This document shows, piece by piece, positions 22,895-32,310 of a stretch of 47,303 bases of DNA; the first letter of the stretch is position 1; each line of letters starts with the position of its first letter. The position numbers and the translations under genes were made by a program. A model generated the notes under the pieces. It saw only the letters and a list, made by a program, of their open reading frames with translations. It had not been told where the DNA came from and ran no database searches. The stretch is from MnTg04 sp964568075 (GTDB lineage: Bacteria > Pseudomonadota > Gammaproteobacteria > Steroidobacterales > MnTg04): the NCBI GenBank assembly GCA_964568075.1, contig CAZMOM010000027.1, positions 1-47,303 on the forward strand, read 5' to 3'.

Positions 22895-24769
22895 TTGGTC
22901 AAGCTTGAGCAAGTTAAAAAAAGAAGCCAGATCAAGGGCATTAAGGGATTAGACGTAGTCCAAGTCGTCGCGGTTGAACCAATCGGCGACGATGCAGTGA
23001 CCGTCTTCTACAAAGCCTCAGACGGATCTACTGGCGAACGCATGCTGTTCAGGTCGGATGAAGCAAGCTTGGAAATGGCTGTAGTAGGACGCGCCTGGTC
23101 GTTTGACGCTCCTGCCGACGATTTCATTCTGTGCCTCGAAGCTTTCCGAATCCGGTTGGCTCATCTATTTGATCCGATGATGGCTGTACATACCTCGAAT
23201 GTAGAACCACTCCCGCACCAAATTACCGCTGTTTACGAGTCGATTCTGCCGCGCCAACCTCTTCGCTACCTGTTGGCCGACGATCCAGGCGCTGGCAAAA
23301 CCATTATGGCTGGCCTTTATATTCGGGAGTTAATTATGCGGGCCGACGCTGCGCGGGTGCTAATTGTCACTCCAGGCAGTCTTGTCGAGCAGTGGCAAGA
23401 CGAATTGTATGAGAAGTTTGGGCTCGATTTCATAATTTTTAGCCGGGAAATGGATCAGACATCACGTTCTGGCAATGCATTTGAAGAGCACGATTTGCTA
23501 ATAGCTCGGCTGGACCAACTTTCTCGCAACGACGAGTTTAAAGAAAAGCTTTCGCATACTGAATGGGACCTCGTTGTTGTAGACGAAGCCCACAAGATGT
23601 CCGCCCATTATTATGGATCGAAATTGGAGCGATCAAAACGTTTCCAGCTTGGTGAGCTGCTTGGCCGCCTTTGCCGTCACTTCTTGTTAATGACTGCAAC
23701 TCCTCACAATGGCAAAGAAGAAGATTTTCAGCTTTTCATGTCGCTGTTGGACAGTGATCGGTTCTATGGGAAGTATCGGGATTCTGCCCACAAAGCTGAT
23801 GTTTCGGACCTGATGCGGCGTATGGTCAAGGAGGAGATGCTTAGGTTTGATGGCACACCGTTATTTCCAGAGCGCAAGGCGTATACCGTTAATTACCCGC
23901 TCTCTAAGCCGGAAAGTGATCTGTATTTCACGGTGACCAATTACGTTCGAAACGAAATGAATCGTGCGGACAATCTCGACGGCAAGCGCAAGGGAAACGT
24001 TGGTTTTGCGTTGACCATGTTGCAACGCCGTCTTGCATCTAGTCCGGAAGCGATATTCCAGTCACTCAAACGTCGTGGGAATCGCCTGGAGGCACGTTTG
24101 GAGGAAATGCAACTAATCGAGCGAGGCCATCATGTGGCCGAGACTTTGGCACATTACGACATCCGTGATGTTCCTGAGGATATCGATGAGGCTGCTGACG
24201 AGATGCTCGGAGAAGAGTACGAGGAATTGGTTGAGGACGTCATCGACCAGGCCACGGCCTCCCGAACCATCGAAGAGCTACAAAGCGAAATTGAGACTCT
24301 AAAGGCCTTGGCGGAACAAGCGCGTAAAGTTGTTCGCTCGGGCCAGGATCGCAAATGGGAAGAATTATCTCATTTGTTGCAAGACAACACTAACATGCGA
24401 ACACCTGAAGGGCACCGTCGCAAAATCATCATCTTTAGTGAACACAAAGACACGCTGAATTATCTGCACGTACGAATCGAAACTCTGCTGGGTATCCCAG
24501 AGGCTGTTGTGGCAATTCACGGTGGAGTCAAACGAGATGAACGTAGAAAGATTCAAGAAGCATTTCGTTTTGATCCGACGGTGCTCGTATTGATTGCCAC
24601 GGATGCCGCTGGGGAAGGTGTCAATCTTCAGAATGCGAACCTCATGGTGAACTACGACTTGCCATGGAATCCAAATCGTCTGGAGCAACGTTTTGGTCGC
24701 ATCCATCGCATTGGTCAGACTGAAGTTTGCCACCTGTGGAACATGGTCGCCCATGAAACGCGTGAATGA
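22895..24769 (+). CDS. SNF2/DEAH helicase, N-terminal part (gene interrupted by in-frame TGA)
   Basis: Superfamily 2 helicase of the HepA/SNF2 type (DISARM DrmD-like). Motif I DDPGAGKT (Lys135), motif II DEAH (230-233), motif III LLMTATPHNG, then FSEHKDTLNYL, ATDAAGEGVNLQ and the final RFGRIHRIGQ, so the full two-lobe motor is in this part. The start is TTG 22895 with GAGGAG in front. The frame ends at TGA 24767-24769 (codon 625), but the same frame carries on without interruption as the next feature, and the TGA falls where Gly would be expected. The intact protein would be 1179 residues. First gene of the DUF1156/DUF499 operon. Confidence 0.85.
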   Translation: MVKLEQVKKRSQIKGIKGLDVVQVVAVEPIGDDAVTVFYKASDGSTGERMLFRSDEASLEMAVVGRAWSFDAPADDFILCLEAFRIRLAHLFDPMMAVHTSNVEPLPHQITAVYESILPRQPLRYLLADDPGAGKTIMAGLYIRELIMRADAARVLIVTPGSLVEQWQDELYEKFGLDFIIFSREMDQTSRSGNAFEEHDLLIARLDQLSRNDEFKEKLSHTEWDLVVVDEAHKMSAHYYGSKLERSKRFQLGELLGRLCRHFLLMTATPHNGKEEDFQLFMSLLDSDRFYGKYRDSAHKADVSDLMRRMVKEEMLRFDGTPLFPERKAYTVNYPLSKPESDLYFTVTNYVRNEMNRADNLDGKRKGNVGFALTMLQRRLASSPEAIFQSLKRRGNRLEARLEEMQLIERGHHVAETLAHYDIRDVPEDIDEAADEMLGEEYEELVEDVIDQATASRTIEELQSEIETLKALAEQARKVVRSGQDRKWEELSHLLQDNTNMRTPEGHRRKIIIFSEHKDTLNYLHVRIETLLGIPEAVVAIHGGVKRDERRKIQEAFRFDPTVLVLIATDAAGEGVNLQNANLMVNYDLPWNPNRLEQRFGRIHRIGQTEVCHLWNMVAHETRE

Positions 24770-24841
24770 CAGGTTTTCCAGCGCCTTCTTGAAAAGCTGG
24801 AAGTTGAGCGATCCGCGCTTGGGGGCAGAGTATTCGACATC

Positions 24842-26434
24842 TTGGGAGCAGCCTTCGAGGGTCGGTCGTTAAAGGACTTGCTAATAGAGGCTATACGTTA
24901 TGGGGAGCAACCGGAGGTCAGAGCCAAACTCGACAAAGTGATTGAAGGCGCATTGGATACAGACCACTTGCGCGAGATTATGACTCGCCACGCTTTGGTA
25001 GAGCAGCATATGGACCTTGATGACTTATACTCTATCAAGGAAGAGATGGAAAAAGCCGAGGCTCGCAAGCTCCAGCCCTATTTCATCCGGGCATTTTTTA
25101 CTGCGGCATTTTCGAAGCAGGGTAGCGAGCTGAGGCCCAGAGAGACCGGACGTTACGAAATTCGCCATGTACCTGCCCGTATTCGGGAACGTGACCGTGT
25201 TATTGGCGAGACCCGAACACCCGTACTGAAAAAATACGAGCGCATCTGTTTTGAGAAGCAGTACGTTCGTGCGACAGGCAAGCCAATGGCGAGCCTGGTG
25301 CACCCTGCCCACCCACTCATGGCTGCCTTGACGGACCTCGTACTTGAGACTCACCAGCCGAAACTGAAGCAAGGCACCGTCCTGGTCGATCCAAACGATG
25401 AGGGAAGCGCACCAAGGGTGCTGGTTATGCTCCAGCATTCGGTCCGCGAGGCAACGGGAGATCCAGCTAGACTGGTATCACAGCGCCTTCAATTCATCGA
25501 GTTAGACGAAAGCGGCAAGGCCACCTACGCTGGTTGGGCACCGCACCTCGATCTTGAGCCGCTTCAGCCGGACGACAAAGTGCTAATAAAGGATGTGCTG
25601 GAATCTGACTGGATCGACGAACGAATTGAAGCTTTAGCGCTTCGTTATGCAACCGAGAAGATCGTGCCTGAGCACTATGACGAAATTCGCGACCGACGTG
25701 AACGGCAGACAGAAAAAGTGTTGTCGGCGGTCAATGAAAGACTGGTCAAGGAAATCAACCATTGGTCCAGCCGCTACATCAAGCTTTCACAGGATGTTGC
25801 CGCTGGTAAGCAGCCACGCATGCAACCCGAGAATGCCAAGCGTCGGGCTGAAGAACTCACAGCACGACTGGAGCAGCGAAAGCGCGAATTGGATCAACAA
25901 CGCCACGTAGTCTCCGCGACGCCAGTGATAGTGGGCGTGGCATTGGTTATTCCTCAGGGACTACTAGCACAAAAGCGCGGCGAACCCGTTCAGATACAGG
26001 ATGCCGAAGCCAGGACCCGCATCGAGCGAATTGCTATGCAGGCAGTTACCGCTGCCGAACAGTCGCTGGGGCATCAGGTTTTCGATGTTTCTGCCGAGAA
26101 GTGTGGATGGGATATTACTGCTCGCCCCCCACTTCAGGATGGAAAAATGTTGGAGGATCGTCACATTGAGGTTAAGGGGCGAGTTAAGGGTGCGACGACA
26201 GTGACAATTAGTCGGAACGAGATCATGTACGGCTTAAACCAAACCAACAAATTTATTCTGGCGATCGTATTGGTTGACGGAGAGACTCACGAAGGCCCAT
26301 TTTACATCAAGCAGCCTTTTGAGAATGAACCAGACTTCGGTATTGCCAGTTCCAATTATCAGCTGAATTATTTCCTCGACAAATCAATTACTCCGGAGCT
26401 GTCGATTGATATAAAGAAAAGCCGCAAGGCGTAA
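24842..26434 (+). CDS. Helicase C-terminal part with DUF3883-like end
   Basis: Continuation, in the same frame, of the helicase interrupted at 24767. The first in-frame ATG after the stop is far from ideal and has no clear ribosome site; homologous sequence (QVFQRLLEKLEVERS) is readable right from 24770. It holds a helical spacer with a likely coiled coil (EELTARLEQRKRELDQQRH) and ends in a DUF3883-like region (CGWDITARPP, HIEVKGRVKG), often found at the end of defence helicases and resembling a PD-(D/E)XK fold. If no readthrough or reinitiation happens, this part is not made. Confidence 0.75.
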   Translation: MGAAFEGRSLKDLLIEAIRYGEQPEVRAKLDKVIEGALDTDHLREIMTRHALVEQHMDLDDLYSIKEEMEKAEARKLQPYFIRAFFTAAFSKQGSELRPRETGRYEIRHVPARIRERDRVIGETRTPVLKKYERICFEKQYVRATGKPMASLVHPAHPLMAALTDLVLETHQPKLKQGTVLVDPNDEGSAPRVLVMLQHSVREATGDPARLVSQRLQFIELDESGKATYAGWAPHLDLEPLQPDDKVLIKDVLESDWIDERIEALALRYATEKIVPEHYDEIRDRRERQTEKVLSAVNERLVKEINHWSSRYIKLSQDVAAGKQPRMQPENAKRRAEELTARLEQRKRELDQQRHVVSATPVIVGVALVIPQGLLAQKRGEPVQIQDAEARTRIERIAMQAVTAAEQSLGHQVFDVSAEKCGWDITARPPLQDGKMLEDRHIEVKGRVKGATTVTISRNEIMYGLNQTNKFILAIVLVDGETHEGPFYIKQPFENEPDFGIASSNYQLNYFLDKSITPELSIDIKKSRKA

Positions 26435-26461
26435 CGCGCACGGCAATTACGGATAAATAAC

Positions 26462-26935
26462 ATGCCCGCGAAAAAACTCATTGAAGTTGCACTCCCCCTC
26501 GACGCCATAAACAAAGCATCGGCAAGGGAGAAATCCATTCGCCATGGACATCCGAGTACCTTGCATCTTTGGTGGGCGCGACGCCCGCTGGCGGCGGCTC
26601 GGGCTGTGATCTTTGCGCAGATGGTGGACGACCCTTCAAGCCATCCCGAGGAGTTTCCGACCGAAGAGGTTCAGGAGAAGGAGCGGCAGAGGCTGTTCCG
26701 CATAATCGAAGAACTGGTGAAGTGGGAGAACACGACCAACGAGACGGTCTTGCAGCAGGCGCGTGACGAAATCTGGGAAAGTTGGCGCCGAACCTGTGCA
26801 GAGAACGCGGATCATCCACTGGCAAAGGAACTCTTCGATCCTCAAAAGTTGCCGGCCTTTCACGATCCGTTCGCGGGGGGGTGCCGCGCTGCCATTGGAG
26901 GCACAGCGTCTCGGGCTGGACAGCTACGCCAGTGA
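26462..26935 (+). CDS. DUF1156 adenine methylase copy 1, N-terminal fragment (frameshifted)
   Basis: N-terminal piece of an N6-adenine DNA methylase of the DUF1156/COG1743 type, 28 bases after the helicase. DUF1156 signature KLIEVALPLDAINKASAREK and LHLWWARRPLAAARAV. The frame breaks at the G7 run 26875-26881, right inside SAM motif I (DPFAGG). Compared with copy 2, the run has one G too many. Beyond it the fragment reads noise to the stop at 26935. Confidence 0.8.
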   Translation: MPAKKLIEVALPLDAINKASAREKSIRHGHPSTLHLWWARRPLAAARAVIFAQMVDDPSSHPEEFPTEEVQEKERQRLFRIIEELVKWENTTNETVLQQARDEIWESWRRTCAENADHPLAKELFDPQKLPAFHDPFAGGCRAAIGGTASRAGQLRQ

Positions 26936-29339
26936 CCTGAACCCGGTGGCGGTGCTGATCAACAAGGCGATGATTGAGATTCCATCAAAGTTTGCTAACA
27001 AGCCGCCCGTGAACCCCAACGCAGGTCCCAAGAAAGATCTTGTCGGCCGCCAATGGAAAGGCGCCGAAGGCCTCGCCGAGGATGTGCGTTACTACGGCCA
27101 ATGGATGCGTGATGAAGCCGAGAAACGCATCGGCCAACTTTACCCCAAGGTCGAGATTACGGCTGCCATGGCGCTGGAACGACCGGACCTCAACAAATAC
27201 GTGGGCCAGAAACTCACCGTCATCGCTTGGCTGTGGGCGCGCACAGTGAAAAGCCCCAATCCCGCATTTGCTAACGTTGATGTTCCACTCACCGCTACCT
27301 TCATGCTCTCTACCAAAGCGGGCAAGGAAGCTTATGTCGAGCCGGTCATAGAAGGTGGCAGTTATCGCTTTACTGTGAAGGTGGGTAAACCAAAGGATGC
27401 AGAAGGCGTAAAAAAAGGCACCAAGCTTTCGCGCGGGGCGAACTTCAATTGCCTGATGTCGGGCACGCCTATGGATAGCAAATACGTCAAAGAGGAAGGC
27501 ACGGCTGGCCGAATGGGCACACGGATGCTAGCTGTGGTTGCGATGGGCGACCGCGAGCGAGTTTACTTTTCACCGACAAGAGAAATGGAGTCCGTACCGC
27601 GTCAAGCGAAAGTCGCTTGGAAACCGGATGTGGAAATATCAGGAAGTACTCAGTACCTTGGAGTTCAACCTTACGGTATGACGAACTTTTCGCAGCTCTT
27701 TACCAGTCGTCAATTGCAGATGCTGACAACATTTTCCGATTTGGTTAAGGAGGCCCATGAGCAAGTAAAGTCAGATGCCTTGTCTGCCCGGCGTAGCACG
27801 GGGAACGGATCTGGGACGACAACGGATCAGGGATCTTGCTGTGCCTATGCGGATGCTGTTGCGACATATTTAGGTACGACGGTTTCCAAGATTACTTCAT
27901 ATCACTGCACGCTAGGAGTTTGGAGAGTTCCAGAAGGGAAAACAGGGCGAGCGTTTGGCAGGCAGGCAATACCCATGGTCTGGGATTTCCCTGAGTGTAA
28001 TCCATTTGCTGGCGCGGGAGGCGATTGGAAAGGTGCGTATTCTGATTGTGCGAACTTGCTGGCCAACTTGGGCGGAAGTTCTGCTGGTAAGGCCCGGCAG
28101 GCTCCGGCTCAAGAATCGAATGACTGGTTGATCAACGCAATCGTAAGTACGGATCCGCCGTACTATGACAATGTTCCATACGCGGACCTATCCGATTTTT
28201 TCTATGTTTGGTTGCGCCACTCACTAAGACCTGTGATGCCAGAACTATTTTCGACGATGGCTACGCCGAAGGCAGACGAGCTGGTCGCTTTTGCTTATCG
28301 GCACGAAAATAGAGAGTCGGCAGGCGCATTCTTTGTGGCTGGCATGACGCATGTAATGCGCCAGTTGGCTAAGAAAAGTCACCCCGCATTTCCAGTAACC
28401 ATTTATTACGCGTTCCGGCAAGCGGAGACCGACACTGAAGAAGGAACGGCATCTACCGGCTGGGAGGCTTTTCTTGAGGCGGTACTAAATGCTGGTTTCA
28501 CCGTAACAGGGACGTGGCCAATGCGTACTGAACTAAAAGGCGCATTGAAAATGAAGCGAAATGCTCTCGCTTCCAGCATTATTCTGGTTTGCCGTGCGCG
28601 CGCAGAAAATTATCCGGTTGCTACGCGTCGTGAGTTTGTTTCCGCGCTGCAAGCGGAGTTACAGGCAGCAGTTGTTCAATTGCAGCAAGGAAATATCGCA
28701 CCGGTTGATTTGGCGCAGGCGGCTATTGGTCCCGGCATGGCCATCTACACTCGTTATAAGCGGGTTGTTGATGCGCAAGGACAGCCTCTGTCAGTGCGCG
28801 AGGCGCTAGCACTAATTAATCAGACGTTGGATGAGGCGCTGGCGAAGCAGGAAGGCGACTTCGACGCCGATAGCCGTTGGGCGCTAGCGTGGTTCGAGCA
28901 GTCGGGCTTCGCCGAGGGTGAGTACGGTGTGGCCGAGACGCTCTCCAAAGCTAAAAACACCAGCGTCACCGGACTGGTTGAAGCCGGTATCCTCGCTTCT
29001 AAAGCGGGCAAAGTGAGGCTACTGCGACCCGACGAGCTACCGGAGGACTGGGATCCGACCACAGACTCTCGCCTTACAGTTTGGGAGATGGTTCACAACA
29101 TGATTCGAGTATTGGAGGGTGATGGTGAGGGAACCGCAGCAGAACTTGCAGCAAAGCTAGGTAGTCAGGCAGAGGTCACTCGCGAATTGGCCTATCGACT
29201 TTACACACTTTGTGAGCGCAAGAAGCGAGCGAAAGAAGCAATGTCCTATAACGGGCTTGTGCAAAGCTGGCCGGAGATTCAACGGCTGGCTCGGCAGACA
29301 GACGTCGCGACTGACCCAAAGCAGGGTGAACTAATCTAA
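26882..29339 (+). pseudogene. DUF1156 adenine methylase copy 1, remainder
   Basis: The rest of copy 1 in the shifted frame (open from 26763, but homologous to copy 2 only from the G run on): ALPLEAQRLGLDSYASDLNP, catalytic motif IV STDPPYYDNVPYADLSDFFY, and the C-terminal domain ending SYNGLVQSWPEIQRLARQ. All later motifs are intact. Either the gene is dead, the G run is a phase-variable switch, or the base is a sequencing error. It is highly similar to copy 2 at both ends but differs strongly in the middle (roughly residues 340-560), where target recognition is expected. Confidence 0.75.
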
Positions 29340-29352
29340 TTCGGGAATACTA

Positions 29353-29418
29353 ATGGCAATCACTAATCACGAACGAGTGGGTAACACAATTCAGGGTTCA
29401 ACTCTCGTGCTTAACTAA
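29353..29418 (+). pseudogene. Duplicated 5' stub of the DUF499 gene
   Basis: ATG 29353 opens MAITNHERVG, identical to the first ten residues of the DUF499 protein at 32311, and the DNA before it matches too. Identity stops within about 40 bases and the frame closes at TAA 29416-29418, which overlaps the ATG of methylase copy 2. It is the join left by a tandem duplication of the methylase gene. Confidence 0.85.
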
Positions 29419-32297
29419 TGAAAAAATCAACCGCGAAAAAGCTGATAGAAGTTGCTCTGCCTCTCGACGCCATCAACAAAGCGTCGGCAAGGGAGAAATC
29501 CATTCGCCATGGCCATCCCAGTACCTTGCATCTTTGGTGGGCTCGGAGGCCATTGGCAGCTGCACGGGCAGTGATTTTTGCTCAGATGGTGGACGATCCT
29601 TCGAGTCATCCCGACGAGTTCAAAACCGAAGAGGCTCAGGAGAAGGAGCGGCAACGTCTTTTCGGAATCGTTGAGGATCTGGTGAAGTGGGAGAACACCA
29701 CAAACGAGACGGTATTGCAGCAGGCGCGCGACGAAATCTGGAGGAGTTGGCGCTATGCCTGCGCCGAGAATGTCGACCACCCACGTGCCAAAGAATTGTT
29801 CGACCGCCACAAACTGCCGGCCTTTCATGATCCCTTCGCCGGCGGCGGTTCGTTGCCACTAGAAGCACAGCGGCTAGGGCTTGAGAGCTATGCCAGCGAC
29901 TTGAACCCGGTGGCGGTACTGATTAACAAGGCGATGATTGAAATTCCGCCAAAGTTCGCCAGCAAGCCGCCCGTGAACCCCGGCGTCCAGAAAAAGAAGG
30001 ATCTTGTCGGCCGCCAATGGGTAGGCACGGAAGGCCTAGCCGAAGATCTGCGTTATTACGGCCACTGGATGCGTGATGAAGCCGAGAAACGAATCGGCCA
30101 TCTGTACCCCAAGGTCGAGGTAACGGAAGCCATGGCGGAGGAACGACCGGATCTAAAAAAATACGTCGGCCAAAAGCTCACTGTGATCGCTTGGTTATGG
30201 GCACGAACGGTGAGAAGTCCCAACCCAGCCTTTGCAAATGTCGAAGTGCCACTCGTTTCCAACTTTATGCTTTCCAGTAAGGTCGGCAAGGAAGCCTATG
30301 TCGAGCCTAAGTTGGAAGGTCGCAGCTACCATTTCTCGGTGAAAGTAGGTCCGCCAAAGAATGTGGAGGCGGCGAAGAATGGCACCAAGCTCTCGCGTGG
30401 TAGCTTCCGATGTCTTTTTTCAGATACTCCGATTCCTTACGAATATATTGATGATGAAGCAAATGCAGATCGCATGGGCGCTAGGTTGATGGCTGTTGTT
30501 GCAGAAGGGGAGCGCTGTCGGTTGTACCTTTCGCCTACAGACCTTATGGAATCTGCAGGCCAAAATGCGAATCCGATTTGGAAACCGGAAGCTAAAAGTC
30601 GAGGAACGTGGGCCAGCAACGCACAAGGAAGACAATACGGTTTCCGAACTTTTGGTGATTATTTCACCTCGCGCCAGTTGGTAGCGATGACGACTTTCGC
30701 GGACCTAGTGCAAGAAGTGCGCGAGCGGGTGAAACTTGATGCCATAGAGGCCGGAGAGCCCGACGATGGGAAAACACTAGAAAACGGTGGCGCTGGCGTA
30801 ACGGCGTATGGAGATTCAGTGGGAGTGTATTTAGCTTTTGCTGTCGATCGAATGGCAAATACTCTTTGCACTATTGCTAGATGGACGCCACAGAGGCAAC
30901 AAACTGTGACCGCGTTTTCTCGTCAAGGAATTGCGATGACATGGGACTTTCCTGAAGTGAATCCTTTCGGTGGGGCTGCAGGCGACTATGGTGTCTCCGT
31001 CGGTGGAGTAATCAAAGGGATTTCAAGCACGACAGAACCTCAGGGGATTTCTAGTCAAGCGGATGCTTCAACACAGGAAATATCTTTTGACAAAGTGATT
31101 TCGACGGACCCACCGTATTATGACAATGTTGGTTACGCTGATCTTTCAGATTTCTTCTACGTTTGGCTGCGTCGCTCTCTTAAGTCGATCTTCCCCGATC
31201 TCTTCGCCACGCTGGCGGTACCAAAGGCTGAGGAATTGGTGGCTTGTTCCTACCGCCACGGCAACCGGAAGAACGCTCGAACCTTTTTCCTCGATGGCAT
31301 GACGCAGGTGATGCACCGACTTGCCGACCAAGCGCACCCAGCGTTTCCGGTTACCATTTATTATGCGTTCAAACAGGCGGAGACTGACAGTACCGATGGT
31401 ACAACAAATACAGGCTGGGACACTTTTCTTGCCGCCGTTATCGAGGCTGGTTTTTCCATCAGTGGCACCTGGCCAATTCGGACGGAGCTCGCAAACAAGT
31501 TAATCGGCCTTGGTGCGAATATGCTCGCATCCAGCGTCGTATTGGTTTGTCGTCGGCGTAACATTAATGCCCCAATCGCCACCCGTCGCGAATTTGTCGC
31601 TGCACTTAGGATCGAACTTCCGCGAGCTCTAGCGCATCTTCAAGCCGGCAACATAGCGCCAGTAGATTTGGCGCAAGCGGCTATCGGTCCTGGCATGGCT
31701 GTGTATACGCGCTTTGCCAATGTGCTCGATGCCGAAGGCGAGTCGCTGTCAGTGCGTGTCGCATTGGCGCTAATCAATCAGATTCTCGACGAGTCCCTAG
31801 CTGAGCAGGACAGCGACTTCGACGTCGACAGCCGTTGGGCGCTTGCGTGGTTCGAGCAGTCGGGCTTCGCGGAGGGTGAGTACGGTGTGGCCGAAACGCT
31901 ATCTAAAGCTAAAAACACCAGCGTCACCGGGCTGGTTGAGGCTGGTATCCTCACCTCCAAAGCCGGCAAAGTGCGACTGTTGCGACCAGACGAGCTACCC
32001 AGGAACTGGAACCCGGCCACTGACGCACGTCTTACAATTTGGGAGATGGTGCATCATCTGATCCGCGTGCTTGAAAGTGGTGGTGAGGATAAAGCAGCAG
32101 AGCTAGCGGCGAAATTGGGAAGCCAGGCTGAGGTTGCTAGGGAATTGGCGTATCGCCTTTATACACTTTGCGAGCGAAAGAAACGGGCGAAAGAGGCAAT
32201 GTCCTACAACGGACTTGTACAAAGCTGGCCGGAGATACGGCGGCTAGCGAGAAAATCTAGGGCTTCGACTGACCCACAACAGAGTGAATTAATTTAA
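29418..32297 (+). CDS. DUF1156 N6-adenine DNA methylase, copy 2 (intact)
   Basis: A 959-residue adenine-specific DNA methylase of the DUF1156/COG1743 family, related to DISARM DrmMI. N-terminal DUF1156 (LHLWWARRPLAAARAV), SAM motif I DPFAGGGSLPLEA at about residue 136, large variable insert, and catalytic motif IV STDPPYYDNVGYADL at about 560. The C-terminal ~120 residues form a conserved helical domain. Start ATG overlaps the stop of the DUF499 stub (TAATG), so translation may be coupled. It precedes the DUF499 gene by 13 bases. Expected to methylate host DNA as the self mark of the system. Confidence 0.88.
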   Translation: MKKSTAKKLIEVALPLDAINKASAREKSIRHGHPSTLHLWWARRPLAAARAVIFAQMVDDPSSHPDEFKTEEAQEKERQRLFGIVEDLVKWENTTNETVLQQARDEIWRSWRYACAENVDHPRAKELFDRHKLPAFHDPFAGGGSLPLEAQRLGLESYASDLNPVAVLINKAMIEIPPKFASKPPVNPGVQKKKDLVGRQWVGTEGLAEDLRYYGHWMRDEAEKRIGHLYPKVEVTEAMAEERPDLKKYVGQKLTVIAWLWARTVRSPNPAFANVEVPLVSNFMLSSKVGKEAYVEPKLEGRSYHFSVKVGPPKNVEAAKNGTKLSRGSFRCLFSDTPIPYEYIDDEANADRMGARLMAVVAEGERCRLYLSPTDLMESAGQNANPIWKPEAKSRGTWASNAQGRQYGFRTFGDYFTSRQLVAMTTFADLVQEVRERVKLDAIEAGEPDDGKTLENGGAGVTAYGDSVGVYLAFAVDRMANTLCTIARWTPQRQQTVTAFSRQGIAMTWDFPEVNPFGGAAGDYGVSVGGVIKGISSTTEPQGISSQADASTQEISFDKVISTDPPYYDNVGYADLSDFFYVWLRRSLKSIFPDLFATLAVPKAEELVACSYRHGNRKNARTFFLDGMTQVMHRLADQAHPAFPVTIYYAFKQAETDSTDGTTNTGWDTFLAAVIEAGFSISGTWPIRTELANKLIGLGANMLASSVVLVCRRRNINAPIATRREFVAALRIELPRALAHLQAGNIAPVDLAQAAIGPGMAVYTRFANVLDAEGESLSVRVALALINQILDESLAEQDSDFDVDSRWALAWFEQSGFAEGEYGVAETLSKAKNTSVTGLVEAGILTSKAGKVRLLRPDELPRNWNPATDARLTIWEMVHHLIRVLESGGEDKAAELAAKLGSQAEVARELAYRLYTLCERKKRAKEAMSYNGLVQSWPEIRRLARKSRASTDPQQSELI

Positions 32298-32310
32298 TTG
32301 GAAAATACTA

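Noticed and set aside
24767..24769. Selenocysteine at the in-frame TGA
   Set aside because: The place corresponds to an ordinary residue (likely Gly) in a helicase, and I see no SECIS-like hairpin right after it.
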